NCBI GenBank assembly: GCA_012295275.1
Contig: CM022671.1
Location: 1,171,332 to 1,235,331 of the forward strand
Direction of reading: 5' to 3'
Length of the DNA: 64,000 nucleotides
From: Chrysomallon squamiferum
Taxonomy: Eukaryota > Mollusca > Gastropoda > Neomphalida > Peltospiridae
Under the pieces are notes generated by a model, which had not been told where the DNA came from, ran no database searches, and worked only from the letters and a program-made list of their open reading frames with translations. Positions 12,026 to 26,200 of this stretch are shown here, piece after piece (the stretch's first letter is position 1; each line of letters begins with the position of its first letter). The position numbers and the translations under genes were made by a program.

Positions 12026-15000
12026 AATCCCTGTTTTAAAGCATGGAAAATATAACATCCAGTTGTGAAATAAAATTCTACAAAGCTGAAGTTCCACTAC
12101 TTACGGTAACTGCGACAATTGCCAACCTGGTGGCACTTATAACTCAGATTCGAATGTTAAAAAGCTTACGAAGTAAAAATCTCTGGCTTCTCATCTTTCT
12201 CACCAGCAACGACTTGTTCATGTCGGTCAATCTACTCATTGATGTCATCATCAACACCATTACCTGCGACCAATTTCATAACAACAAACTCTGTGAAATA
12301 TTCGGCTGGTTTGGCATCAGCAGCTTCGGTGTCAGCATCTTTCTTATTCTCATCATCAACGTGGAGCGATTTCTCATGATAGTTTTTCCAATCTACCACC
12401 ACAAACATGTTACAACAGCCAAACTGGTCATTGCCCTTTCATTTGGAGAGTTCACCATCCTGACTTTCTTTGGCCTTCCTTTTGTTGGTGTAGGTTCACC
12501 TTACGTTTATTATAACAATAACAAATTATGCACTTTTAATTTGAGTGCTTGGGAAACTGGAAATCAGACCCATGCTGTACTGATTCTGTTTATCGGGTTG
12601 TACATAACTGCTATTGTTTTGTTAGTTCTGGCTGTCAATATTGCTACCATCTACAAACTAAACCGTCGAAATTCAACAATTCAAAAACAAACTCACAGGT
12701 CAGGTCAAAGTATGGAAAATACTCTTAAGATGGCCAAAAAATTCTCTCTTTTGACCAAAGTGGTGGCACTGGTTAACAGTGTCTGTACTCTGCCATTTTT
12801 TGTAAGTATTAAACATACTCTGAAATCACTGATATTTGTTTGAATTTACAATTACTTTTTACAATAATATTTTTGTACAAGAAATGTAATTTATTTAATT
12901 ATTAGTGGTGTATTTGTAATATTATTATTGTTATACATTTTTGTTATTACTGATATATTCTATTATTACTAATAAGCAGTAGTAATATTAAAATAGCAGT
13001 ATTTTCCTAATAATCAAAATTTATCTAATATATTTACTTATTCATTTTATTGTAAGAGATATTATATTCTGTTAAATTAATTCTGCTGTTTAAATATTAA
13101 AATTTATTTATTTATAAATACTGTTCTTTTTGCTACATTTCACCTGTTATTATTATTATTCAAAATTTTGTTAAAACGTGTTGCCTAGCACGAGTTTTAA
13201 ATTGATTTACTGTAAAATCAGTTATTGTTTAATTAAATAATTAATTTTCTTTTTCTCCTTTATGTATTTAGAAAATAATAATTTCTGTTAATGATTTAAT
13301 GAACTTTCAGTTGAGTTAATCAGTGTACACTTAATCAATATATAAGGTGCAGTTCCAGAACCATTTTACAGATAGGAGGATTTAACAAAAGAATCTGTTA
13401 TGAAGTTTACATTTTGTTTATCAAAATTATATTCATTATAACTGACATCAGTTCAGGAAAAATTGTAAAGTAATAGGCCTCAGGTCAGTATGTATTATAA
13501 ACACATATGTACATATATATTCTGAATGTCTGCTGTATGAAATTTCATGGTTTTCAATTCTATTTTTATTTATCAAATTTTAATCAAGAATAAGTCATGA
13601 CTATTACAAATTCAGTTTCAGTATTAAAAAAAAAAAAAAAAAAAAAATAAAAATATATTATTATGGTTGTTTAATTTATTTTGTGAATAGAAAAATTAGA
13701 CAAGTTCTGTGCAGACACTGGTTGTAGAAACTAAATTATTCACCTTCAGGTCCTGTAAACATGCAATTTTCTGTTTGGTTAATCAGTAAAGAACATTATG
13801 CTCTATTACTGCTGGGAAATGTTTTGTTTTAATGGGTTTCAGTGTGTGTGGTTTTATTAAAAGCACATTTCATCGACTCAAAAAGTAAAACAACGAGTCA
13901 CTAGATTCAGTAATCCTAATTTTCTTATTTATGACCTTTTATCAGACAAAGATTCACTTAGACCATCAATGCATCCAGATTGCATCATGCTTCAACTTTG
14001 TCAAAGTAATCATGGACCAGCACAATCTCTCCTTTATATATAAAAGGAAGCATGTCAATTATGCACAAAAAAACAAAACAATAAAATTTAATAATAAAAA
14101 TAAATAATAAATAAATAAATAAATAAAAAATAAAAAAATAAAAAAATAAAAAATGAAATATCTTTTTCAAAATAAATGACTTATAAAGAAATTATTTACA
14201 AAACAACTATCTATTCATGAAGTTCCCTGTCTGTCATGAACATTTTATGTAATTCATGAATAAAATCAGTCAAGAATTCCACAATGTGAAAATACAATAC
14301 ACATATGACACTTTAACAGAATAATGTTTGCTTCTAGTTTTATAACTATATGTATTGTTCTCTTCACTTCACAACTTAAAATTATTATAAATAAATCGTG
14401 TTTTATGACCACATTTATGTTGATTTCACATATTTTTTCTTCTAAAATTATAATGTTTTGACAGCACAGATGAATTTCAGAAAATGACAATATATTTTAC
14501 CGTACTGCATTATTAACAAATTTGTCTCCTGTTTCACTGCCACATATTCTGTGTTATTGTCATTTATCTTTTCTTCTAATATTACAACTGTTTTGACAAC
14601 ACTGATGAATTTGGATGAGAATATAATATATCAACACTTTGTGAAATACTTTGCCTCCAAATATTTTTCTCATTCATCATTTTTCCTTCTTTTCACTACC
14701 TAGGTGCTGGTTGCATTGTTGAGAGACTATTGTTATTTTTGGAGCTGGCTGTAAACCTACTCTAGTAATCTACCCATTAACAAGATTTATTAGTGAATGG
14801 TTGAAGTATGTCTTGCACACAACAGAGTAACATTAAATTACTTTTATGTTATGGTAGATACAATAAACGTGATTTTTATCTGAACGAAACTACTGTGTTG
14901 TTGGCAAACGACATACGTCTTAACCTAGCACATCCATTAAATCATTACCAGTGTTCTAAAATAAACAGCAACAATCATATAAATTAGACATCGTTAGCAT

Positions 15001-15730
15001 TATGGTAAATTTTACTTTATGTGATGGCTGTTTTTGTTGTACTGTTGTTGTTTTTTTGTTTGGTTTTTTTTCATTTCATCCTCTTTTTCTTTACTTCTTT
15101 TATTGTTATAATCTGATTGCGATGTGTGGTAAATTTTTGTATTATTTTGTTAATTATGTGTATTTTTAGAAAATGTTACTGTTACATAACCATTATTACT
15201 ATTACTGCTACTGTATTACAGAGTATTGTAATTTTATTAAATAGAAATCATAAATAAAATCAATATCTACTAATATATTATTATACTAATAATCATTATT
15301 ATGATTCTGTACATTTATAAATATTTTCTGTTAAGCTGATTTCAAGACACAAATAAGTTATATTTGTTTCTGTAAATATAAATAAATAAATAAACAAATA
15401 ATCTAAATTAAAGTGCAATTACATATCATATTTTAATCAGTGACTATCTGAATTAAGAAAAAGTTTCCAGAAAATCAAAATAATAATAACTGCTGCTATG
15501 TAGTATTTAATACAGATATCTACATGTACACTAACAGATATAAGTTTCTAACATCACAGACCAGCTAATGTGCCGCTGGACAAAGCAAGTTTGAAAAAAG
15601 GTCAAACTTATTTGTACATATATTCAAAAGACATTAGTTTAAAACAACAGGAAATGAAAAACAAAAGAAAACAGACAGAGAAAATCTATGTTGTTATCCT
15701 GCATTATTTTTAGAACAACCATTAGCATAG

Positions 15731-15770
<40 letters not shown>

Positions 15771-15896
15771 AAAATAAAATAGACGTTTTACAGAGAAAAC
15801 ATTTTAAGCATAAATGAATCTGTTTTTTAATTATCCATTATTTTTCTGAAGTTACAATTATCAAAAAATCTTTTTATTAATTTTAAAAATGTTCTC

Positions 15897-15931
<35 letters not shown>

Positions 15932-18900
15932 ACAATAAAAAAAAATAATAAAAAAAAAATAAAAATAAAAATAAAATTATATAACACAAACAAAATAGAC
16001 AAAGAAAAGAAAACCAATCCAGGATTAGGTCAGCATGTATTTTTATAAAACAGTTGCTGCATTATCTCTTTACAAAATCTTTATCTTACAACAATAGTGA
16101 ACAAAACAAAATTGGGGACCATTTATTCAAACTGCTGTGGTAGGCAGTGTAACATCATAAAAACAGAAAATGACTAGAAATCAAAAAAGAAAAATTTGTC
16201 CACACAGAAATTCTGTCTTTGTATTTCTTTAACAGCAATATTATTTCAAACATTTTTCATATTGATTGGTTTGTGTCCCTTAGTCTTTTTGGTTCAGTAT
16301 ATATACTTATTGATCTTAGCTCTTATTTTATGTCTGTTTATAGAATTCTTTCAGAATTTTTTTTTCCAAAAAGTTAACATAATATTAATTTTTTCTTCTT
16401 TTTCAATATACTAATGGTGCAAAATCTATTTCCAAGATTTTTTGTTAAAGTAAGGGATATATTGATCAGATGAAATAATGATAAGAAACACAAACCAATC
16501 AATATGAAAAATAATTTCTTAAATTAATTAATTACAACTATGTGGTATGTTTTATAAAAATCCTTAATTTAATACAATAAACACACACACACACCAGATA
16601 ACCCCATACATACACATTCACATGTATACTTTAAATTAAAGAAATCATTAGAGAAAATATGAACACAGACTGTAATTTAAAATTAGCACTAAAGTTTCTA
16701 TTTCTTATGCTGAGCTCTAAAACATGGTGTAGAAATGTATACACCCATATGTAAAATACTTCAAGCTGCAATACTAAATTTCAGTTAAAAAACACCCACA
16801 TTCAAAAAAACCAGTTTATTCAACAAATCTCGAAGATTATTTAAACACTGCACTACATAACATCAATATACTTAAATTTTAGACCGCCAGTAATTTTGTT
16901 GTAAATGTACAGAATAAGAGTGTCTCTCAATATTTACACAACTGAAAACAAAACTGAGACATGATTATTGGTACATTATGCGTATTGTCTCTGAAAGATT
17001 GTTAATAGATTACTTGCTTTCTTAATGGATCTGAGAGTTCTTACAGGAAGTAATTTTAAAATGTATACCTGATAATAAGATTAAATAAAACAGTGATGCC
17101 CTTTTTGTACTTCTAAGTAAACTGCTTTATTTCTTGTTAAAATGAAAAACCTAAATATTTTTATATTCTTTTGTTATTTTCAAACTTTATTATTATTATT
17201 ACAGAAATACTTTAAATAAATCTCATTGAACAAACAGTTCAGTAATCATATAAGCTTTCTAAATACATATGTGTGCATTTATACCTTTTTTTTTCTCTTC
17301 TTAAATTAATTAATTTGTTCATTCATTATTATTATTATTGTATTTTTAAGTATTGTAATTTAAAAAAGTAAAATTTTATCTTTATTGCTAATGGAAGTGT
17401 GACATGTTACTTTTGATAGAATATATTTTATATTTTGAATAAATTACTGGATTTCTAATTTAAAAAGACGTTTTTGGCATGTTTGTGAATAATGTATATT
17501 CTGTAATCTGTATTGCAAAAAAAATTATTAAGTTTTATTTCTTATAAAAAGAACTTAATTTAATTTCATCTAATTTTTGAAATATTATTTCAGAATATAT
17601 TTTTCAGTAAAAATTTTAAAATTTGTTTAAAATAATAAAATACTATATATATACATAATTTGTTTTCTTTAAATGTTGTAAAAGGCTGGTCCCTTTGTAA
17701 ATTTTTTAGTTTTAATTATTTGGAATTAATAAATTTTTAACAATAAAAGATGCAGTTTCAATTATAAAAACATTCAAATACATATACATTATAGGTATTA
17801 CTATTATTTCATTTTTTAATTAATTATTATTATTATTATTATTCTTTTTGAATAGTGATATGCCTATGTTCCAAAAGTTACACACTTTACTGCATGTTTA
17901 CATAACAAATTGTGTATGAGATATAAATATTTTCCATTACCTATGATTACTTTAATATCAGGAGTTGTCATTACCTAATGATGGTCAGAACCTTTAGTGC
18001 TGGGTTTAGTTTTGGTTCAAAGAACTTAAACTTGAAGAATGTTACATCATCTCATCTCACACATGCACACAAATAAAGAAAAACTATTAATATGCATTTC
18101 AGCTTAAAGGGAACAACTAAATAATGAAGTAAGGGTGGTCTAACATTAGTAGTATTAGCAGCAGCATAAGTAATAGTAGTAGTAATAGTCAAAGTGATAG
18201 TAATGGTGGTATGGTAGTAGTAATGATTTATAATCAGCTATAAAGTACATCTGACATGTAATAGCTGAGGTGTTTTTTTAGCTATGTTGTTAAACATCCA
18301 TGAGTGGAATATTATTAGAACATGACAATTAAAATAAAAAAGTTTAATATTGATATTTCTACTGAGAAATGTTAATTATGTGAACTGTATTCAAAATTAA
18401 TTTTTAATTATTTTTAAATTTCATTTTTTGATTCAGGCTTCTTTGATTCGATAACTGGCACAAAAACTAACATCATATTATTTATTTTTTTATCTTTCTT
18501 AATATAAATCAAATATATTTTCTATGATATGATTATTAACAAAATATTTATAATATTATATCATTTAACAAATCGTTTTTAAAATTTTTGTTAGGTACTA
18601 TCTCTTGAATCATTGTATAAATTTCTCATACTGCTCTATCCATACTGTTAAACACATTTTTTATTTTATTTTATTTTATTAATAACATGTTTTACCAAGA
18701 ATAGATTTTTCCTGTGTCCTATTTCCTAAGTTTAACAATAATTTCCTTCTTAATAACTTTCTCTGCTGTATTTATGGTATTTGTAACATGTGAACTATGG
18801 TGACACTCTAATACTGAATCATTTTGTTTCAGATAAACCTTATTTTCAATTATATAATTATGACAAATGGCTAATATTACACCATCTTGTTTCAGATACA

Positions 18901-21900
18901 ACTAATATCTGATGACATACAATCTTGAAAATGATATCATTATTTAAGAAAGAAATAATTATCAACCAGATCATTCTAACAACACTTTAACATTATTATG
19001 TTTCTGATAAACAAATTTTCAGCTATGAAAAATCTTTAATATATATATATCATTTTGTTTCAGATCAAACTGATTTTTGACTACATCAACCATGACACCA
19101 CTCTGGAAGGCATTGACGACACAGTTACGACGATGCTGTTATTTCTGACTCCAATCATAAACCCATTTCTCTATCTCTTCTTCAACCGAATGTATCGCCA
19201 GTACCTCTTTTCTCCTCTCAGACGAATTATTCCTTGTTTGAAAAACAAAATAGCACCAGCCCAGGGACAGACAACGAATACTAATGGAATTCATGATTTA
19301 CAGACAAGCCATGTATAATACGGCGGACAAAGGAATACAAATAATCAACAGTAATATCCTGTGGTTTAAAACAAGAGTGTTAAATAGAAATGTAATGGCT
19401 GAGTTAAATTTAGTGAGAGTTAAAAGCGTATACAGTGTGAAGAGTAGGAAGATATCTGAATGATGAATGCTAACTGTAATACTTCTCCTTTGTGTAATTA
19501 CCAACCCAGTTATGACTGGTGCTTTGAAGGCAATGATATGTGATATCCATTATTCATGGTTACAGGATGTTTGTTTTCTCAGATTATATTTATGAACAAC
19601 ATGATGACAAAGCTCAGTTAATCTTAAAAAACTGATCAATACCAATGAGAGATGAGTGTATTTGTGTTGTCATTAGATAAATATTTATTCACTGTAAAAG
19701 GGTAATAATGGTTGACATTCATTTTAGCTTGGTTCATTTTTGGTTCAAAATGCAATGGAAGTATTCACGTGCTTGATACTTATTCACAGTGTTAGTAAAC
19801 TGAGAGCAATGTGGAAAATTATTAAAATTAATTAACAATTAATACTTATTTAATTATCTTGTTTAGTAATAAAAAAAACCAAAAAAACCCCCCAATGCTA
19901 TATTCAAAACATTTTTGAATCTTCTATTAACATAAAGTTATTTCTTAAAAGTAATTTAAAGATTAGGAAATCATTAGTCTTTGTTTGTATAGCACAGAAA
20001 ATATTAACCAGTTTACTTTATGAAAGGATGTAATAACAAATTTTCATCTGCTGTAAGAGTATTATGTTTCTGTGATACAACAGTCAATTTAACACAGCAG
20101 TTCTCAAACTGGACAGTAATAACAAACTTCACAAAACTGACAATATGTCATGTTTCTTAAGGTTATTTATTATAATATATCAACGATTTTAACCACACTA
20201 CTTAAGTTTTGATAAAACTGAAACTTAGGGGCCCAACCCTAAACGTTATTTGAATTAGCGCACTGAGAAACAAAAGGTCAGTAGCACTGGTTTAGCACGT
20301 ATTAGAATTATTTTAATTTAAAGCTTATGCAAAGTTCTAAGATGACTGCTCAAGTTTTAATGTGTTGCAAAATATTTATGCTTGATAAAAACATTTTTGT
20401 CACAGAACAGAAATAAATGTATTAAAAGCAAATCTTTTAGTAACTCTTGCATTTACAACTCCAATAAATGCATTTTCTAATAAATGTAATCTTTGGAACA
20501 ACTTTTGCAATAAAATCATTGTTAGCCAACATGGAGGTACTTTTGTTTTAAAGGTAAATAAATCTGATTGTAAGAGTTTGAGGTTCTAATAAAAACAAAC
20601 AGTTTTAAAATGTATTTAGCTGCAGCAGGTTCTAGCTCAATGGCAAAACATTAACCTTAATCTTCTTCGTTAGGCTGTTTTCCATTGCAGCCTTGGCCTC
20701 AAAACAACGCACAAAAGAAACTGTGTGTTCTGTCTTGTCTATGTGCAATATATTACAATAGCTGTAACCTGATGTAATTTGAATAATTATTAAACTTTTT
20801 TTTTTAAATGTAAGGAGAGAAAGCAAAGTACTCATTAACTTCTATTCTGATACTATACAAGGATATCTGGTTTTCTAAATGACATATGTACCAGTAATCA
20901 TAGTTTTGATCAAATAAACCCAGGTGTTGATGTTTCAACTTCTTTGTCCCCTGAGAAGCACAGGTTAATGTCTTCTGAGTAAATACTAGTATATTCAAAT
21001 AATTGTATTTAAAAGTGAAAAACTCACTCTTCTTCTACTTCAGTAGTGTCATCTGTGTCTGAACAAAAACTGCTGTCTTCTGACTGAATAGATTCCCAGT
21101 TCTTGCCAAGTTCCTGAAATAAAAATATTGCTTAACACATTAATCAGTATATTCAACCAGCATGGAGTTTTAAAAACCTCAGTAATTCAGAGAACTTGTC
21201 TTTTGTTATAACTTTTATAATCTAAACTATTAAAAGGTTGTAGAGTTCTCTAAGAAGTTACTTAGCCAAGTTTGTCAGTGTAACATACAACATCGTATCT
21301 ACTTACCTGGTAATTTATTATGTAATATTTATCATATGTTTTATTCTTTGGGTTGATTTTCCTGTGTTGCTTCTTTCTCATGTGTTCTTTCAGTGTGGAC
21401 CTGTCTTTGAACGTTTTCTCACAGTACAGACACTGAAGACTGAAACAAGAGTTTACAGATAGCAGAGATGTATTATTTAAAGAAATATCATCTTTACTAT
21501 ACTCATTCTACTCCCATTTAAATCATTAAAAAAACCCTTAATGTTGATATTAATAAATGAAAATAAATGAAATATTCTGATGTTAAATTACTGAGAGATA
21601 AAAAGGTTTTGGCAAACGAGTATGAAGAACAGAAGTGACAGATAATATCAAGTCAGTTTATTTAAACATAAGTAAAAACCAAACAAATGAAAGTGTTTTG
21701 GAATTTATGTTAATTGTCTTAAACTTTAAGTTAAAGTGAGAAAAAAAAAAGATGTTTTGATAAACAACTCCTCATTGTACAATTACAGTACTTACTTTTG
21801 TAATTTTTCTTGAAGTTTGTCAAGAAATTCATCAGTGAACACTACAACAAAAAAGGTAATTAATTTTAACTGATGCGTTAATTTGCTAAATATGCAAAAT

Positions 21901-23253
21901 TGAAATACATAACTTATATAATACTTATTCATGAAATCAAATGCTAAAAACAACCCCTCCTGTGATTTCATGAATCTGTAATTTAATAATTTTGTAATCA
22001 TAATTAGTTGAACAACTGCTTTGTTCTTTTGTGATCAGTTAGTAAGGAAAAATATCAACAAGAGAAACTCGGTACAACAAACTCATCCATGTTTTAAACT
22101 GGTCAAAGATTACAGTTACGATTGTGATTATAGTTGCTGCCATGTTATCATTGACAGTTTATGTCTAAACATTCATTATGTAAACTTAATAACGTGATTT
22201 CTTACTTACGAAAACCCTTATAAAACAAGACATGTAAAAACATTATCTACCCAAATTATCTGGACGCCCAACATTAAAAGCATGATCTTCAGCCATATGA
22301 TTAAACAAAACAGCTCTGAAAATAATAAATATATACACTGCAAAATTCAGCTGAGTTTCCCAATGCAAGATAGTGGCACACACACACACACACATCCAGA
22401 TTTATATTGTAGGCTACTTCTATCCCCTTTTTATTAAACAGCTGTTGTTAATGATTTTTATTGTCTGTATAATTCAGGTGTATTACCTACTATTACTGTG
22501 ATGTTCTATTTGCTATTTACAGAAGTTACATACATTAGGCTTTAATAGACTACAATATAATCATTACTTACTAAACTGAAGAGTAGATTGTAAAATAAAA
22601 TCACTTTGAACTCCACAAAGAAACAAAAAGTTAAATGATTAAAAATATTGCTATTAGCAGTTTTTATATAAATGTTCTTATAAATAATGACATTAATGGT
22701 TTCAAAATTTATAAAATACATTTTTATGCACCATGTTACAAAGAAATATTAAAATGCTATTAAAAATATGTTTCCTGCATGCATGCAAAAACGTATATTA
22801 GAAGAAAATAATGGTTAAAACAAAAAATAAAGAAAAAAGAAAACAAATTTCAAAACTTTAAAAAAAAAAAAATTAATCATCAAAGGAAAAAACAGATGGC
22901 CGAAAATATTTTGGAATCAAATATGTCACACTGTCATTGCATTATCAGTATAAAAAAAAAAAAAAAAATATTTGAGGCACTTTAAAAAAATAAGATTATA
23001 AACTATTTAAAAAATAGAATGTGAAAAAAAAAAGAATTTAGATAATAAAATGCTCTTTGTTTTTTATATATGTTACATAGCTATGTCAAACATTAAATGG
23101 TTTGAAGAAATAGAGAATTAAAATTTAAAAAAATATATATAGAAATATGTAAAAAAAAAAAAAAAAAAATCAAACTTCCATAGAAATATATTTTTCTTAA
23201 TTTAATGTGATACACAATACATTAACACTTTAAAATAAAACTAGGTTTCAGAT

Positions 23254-23288
<35 letters not shown>

Positions 23289-26200
23289 ATAAGAGAAAAT
23301 AATTATACAAAATAAAAAATTTCAAAATATCAAAGTGTATTGAACTCTTGTCTATTTCTAAACCTGTTTGAGACAAAATGGAAGTATTTACCTGTTTGTG
23401 TCAAACAGTTGTGAACAAAAGAGGCATGTTCTAGAAAAACCTTCATCATTTCTTTCTTTCTGTTTTTGAGACAAAATTTCTTCCTGAAGCAAATAAATAA
23501 AACAAGTCATAGTGTTATATGTGCAGGTTAAATAATTTTAGTGAATATAATGATAAAAAAAGAATAATATTGCTACAGAAAAGCCAGTTAAAGATAAAAC
23601 ATCAGAGCAATACATTTAATATATATATATATATATATATAGACCTTTTTATAATATAAAGCAGAAATAATATTCCTTCCTGTTTTATATCTACACAGAT
23701 TTCTATTCTTTTCACAATGAAATGAACTTGTTTGTTTGCTGTCAGACATATAAAAAAGAGAAATATAAAACATTAACACTTTTTCTTTTAAGAAAGTTCT
23801 TTTCTGGTATTTGTTTTATTTATGTTGCCAACATCTTTACATTATTATTATCATCACTCTTATTACTATCTTTATCATCATTATTAATATTATCTGCTAC
23901 TGTATCATAAAAAAAAAGCATTAAATGACTGTGATACAACTTTGAGAAACTATAATTTTCATTATTGCAATACTTATTTAAAAAAATAAAAAATACATAA
24001 ATAAAGGTAATAATAATGTTCAAAACATTTGGCCAGAATGAATGAAGCCAAGATCTGGAAATACATTAAAATACCATAACATAATAAAATATACAATCAA
24101 TTACTCTTACAATGAAATACAAAAAAATCTCGAATGCACTATTATTACAAACCTTTCCAATTTCAATAAGCTGCCCAAATCATATATCACTGAAGATTAA
24201 ATTTCTTTTTTTATATCTTAAATAAATAATTATATTTTTGCTGGAAACAACTTGTCATTTGACTATATAATGATTTTTTCTTGTATTTATTATCAAAATC
24301 TTTCAAGGTACTGTAAGTGCACAATATTAGGCCAGTTTTAATTTAATAAATAAATCAGCAGAATAGAAATGTTGTACCAATTTTTCTTTCTGAAGAAATT
24401 GTCTTAATTCTTTGTCTTCTGGAAGGACATCACAGAGCATATAAAATTCTTCTTTTTCACCTGTTTATAAATTAATATTAAAATAATGAAAAGTAATTTT
24501 TTAATGTAATAATAATAACGAATATTGTTTTAAAAAACAAAATTCTGAATCAAAATTGTTAAAAACAAAATAAAGAATTAAAAAGGTACATGAAAGAAAT
24601 AATGTAAAAGAGAAATTAAATAAAAAATTAAAAAATACACACACACACATTCACAACATAAAATACATAATTAAAAAATAAAAATGATTTTTATAAATAA
24701 GTACAAATAATGTTAAAAAAGTAAAATATGAAAATAAAAATATAAAATATGAAATGAAATAAACAAAATAAATACATTTTATAAAAGAAACAGAAAATTG
24801 TATATATATATATATATATAAAACATACTAATTTAATATATTTTTGTTCAGTCTTTATTTTATTTTATGTTCTAAAACATATTTATATTTTTTTGTATTT
24901 CTATATTTTTAATTCTGAACTTTTTAAATTTTTTACATTTATTATACCTTATGTTAATTTACTTGTGTATTTTTAAATCTATAATTTATTTTATTTCAAT
25001 TATTATTATTATTATTTTTTTTAAATATTATACATGAATGAATTTAATACATTAAGAAACATTTTTTTTCATGTTTATTTATTTTACTTTACAAATTTTA
25101 TTCAAATTCTATATTTTATTTTTTAGTTTGGTCATTTTAATTCTATATTTGAAAAAATGTTTTTATTAATGTTATTTTAATTATTTCTATTATTATTATT
25201 ATTATTATTATTATTTTAATTTGATATTATTTGTTACTCTTTTTAATTTTATAATTTTTAAGCTTTTTTGTTCTTTTTTTTTACTGATATATTTTTTAAT
25301 TCTATATATTACTCTGTAAATACATTCAATTTATTTTATTATTTTAAAATTTCTTTATTCAAATTTATTTGTATTGTTACTTATTCATATTATTCAATTT
25401 TAAAATTTTTAAAACAAATTTACATTATATTAATTGTTATTTTTGGTTTTATTTCTATATATTTTACATTTTTAAATTTTATATTAGGTTTTATTGTTAT
25501 TATTTTATTATGAGTTTTTTTTTTTCACTTTTTTAAATTTCATGTTATACTTTCTTGTTAAAATATAGCTTGTTATTTTATTCATATATTTTTTTATTCT
25601 GTATTTTACTTTATTTTAATTATTTGCTATCTTTTTATTTAACTATTTTTCAAATTTTTCAAATTTTACTTTTACTCCTTTAAACATTACTTCAAGAAAT
25701 ATTTTTCTTTTCAAATTCCATATTTATGAATTCATTTTAAATTTATTATTATTTTTTAAAATTAAATTTATATTTAATTCTATACTTTATTTTAATTAAA
25801 TATTACTTTTAATAATAATTTTTTTTTAAAAGTATGTTATTTACATTAAAAAAAACAACTACAAAAAAAGCCAACAACTGAAGAAGCCACTATTTATTGC
25901 CTGAAGTTATACAACACACATCTCAAGCATAAGCAACTGTATGCACAGACACATTAAAGAGTTTATTTAAGATTATTGTATTAATCTTTTAATTCTGCAG
26001 TATTAGTTTTGTGGGTTAATTTTAAAGGAAAACATTATTTTTCTCCTTTAAAAACATCATATGAAATAATGATCTGGCAGCCAAGTTACAACATGAAAAC
26101 TATTTATTTTCATTAATAAATGTTCATCTCTTAATTTTCATTAGCAGACATTCATCTCTTAATTTTCAGGATTAATTATAATATAACATTAATAAAAAAA

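Larger units (their letters stand above)
7541..12042. other. ZNF277 intron 9, segment upstream of the nested GPCR
   Basis: AT-rich sequence with (TAA)n at 8011-8061, an A-rich block at 8131-8180, and (GT)45 at 10087-10176. No exon was recognised. The GPCR promoter and 5' UTR should lie in the last part, but I cannot point to a specific motif. Confidence 0.55.

Noticed and set aside
12220-12240. A 14-base match between the GPCR TM2 region and the 81-bp dimer (TTGTTCATGTCGGT)
   Set aside because: Short and isolated. Flanking sequence does not align, so coincidence is the simplest view.
20615-20720. tRNA- or SINE-like stretch ('ttctagctcaatggcaaaac')
   Set aside because: I could not fold a cloverleaf or find a proper B-box (GGTTCGANNCC), so no RNA gene is called.
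25268-25513. 81-codon Phe/Ile/Tyr-rich ORF
   Set aside because: Lies in nearly pure AT sequence inside a ZNF277 intron; hydrophobic low complexity, no start context or homology.
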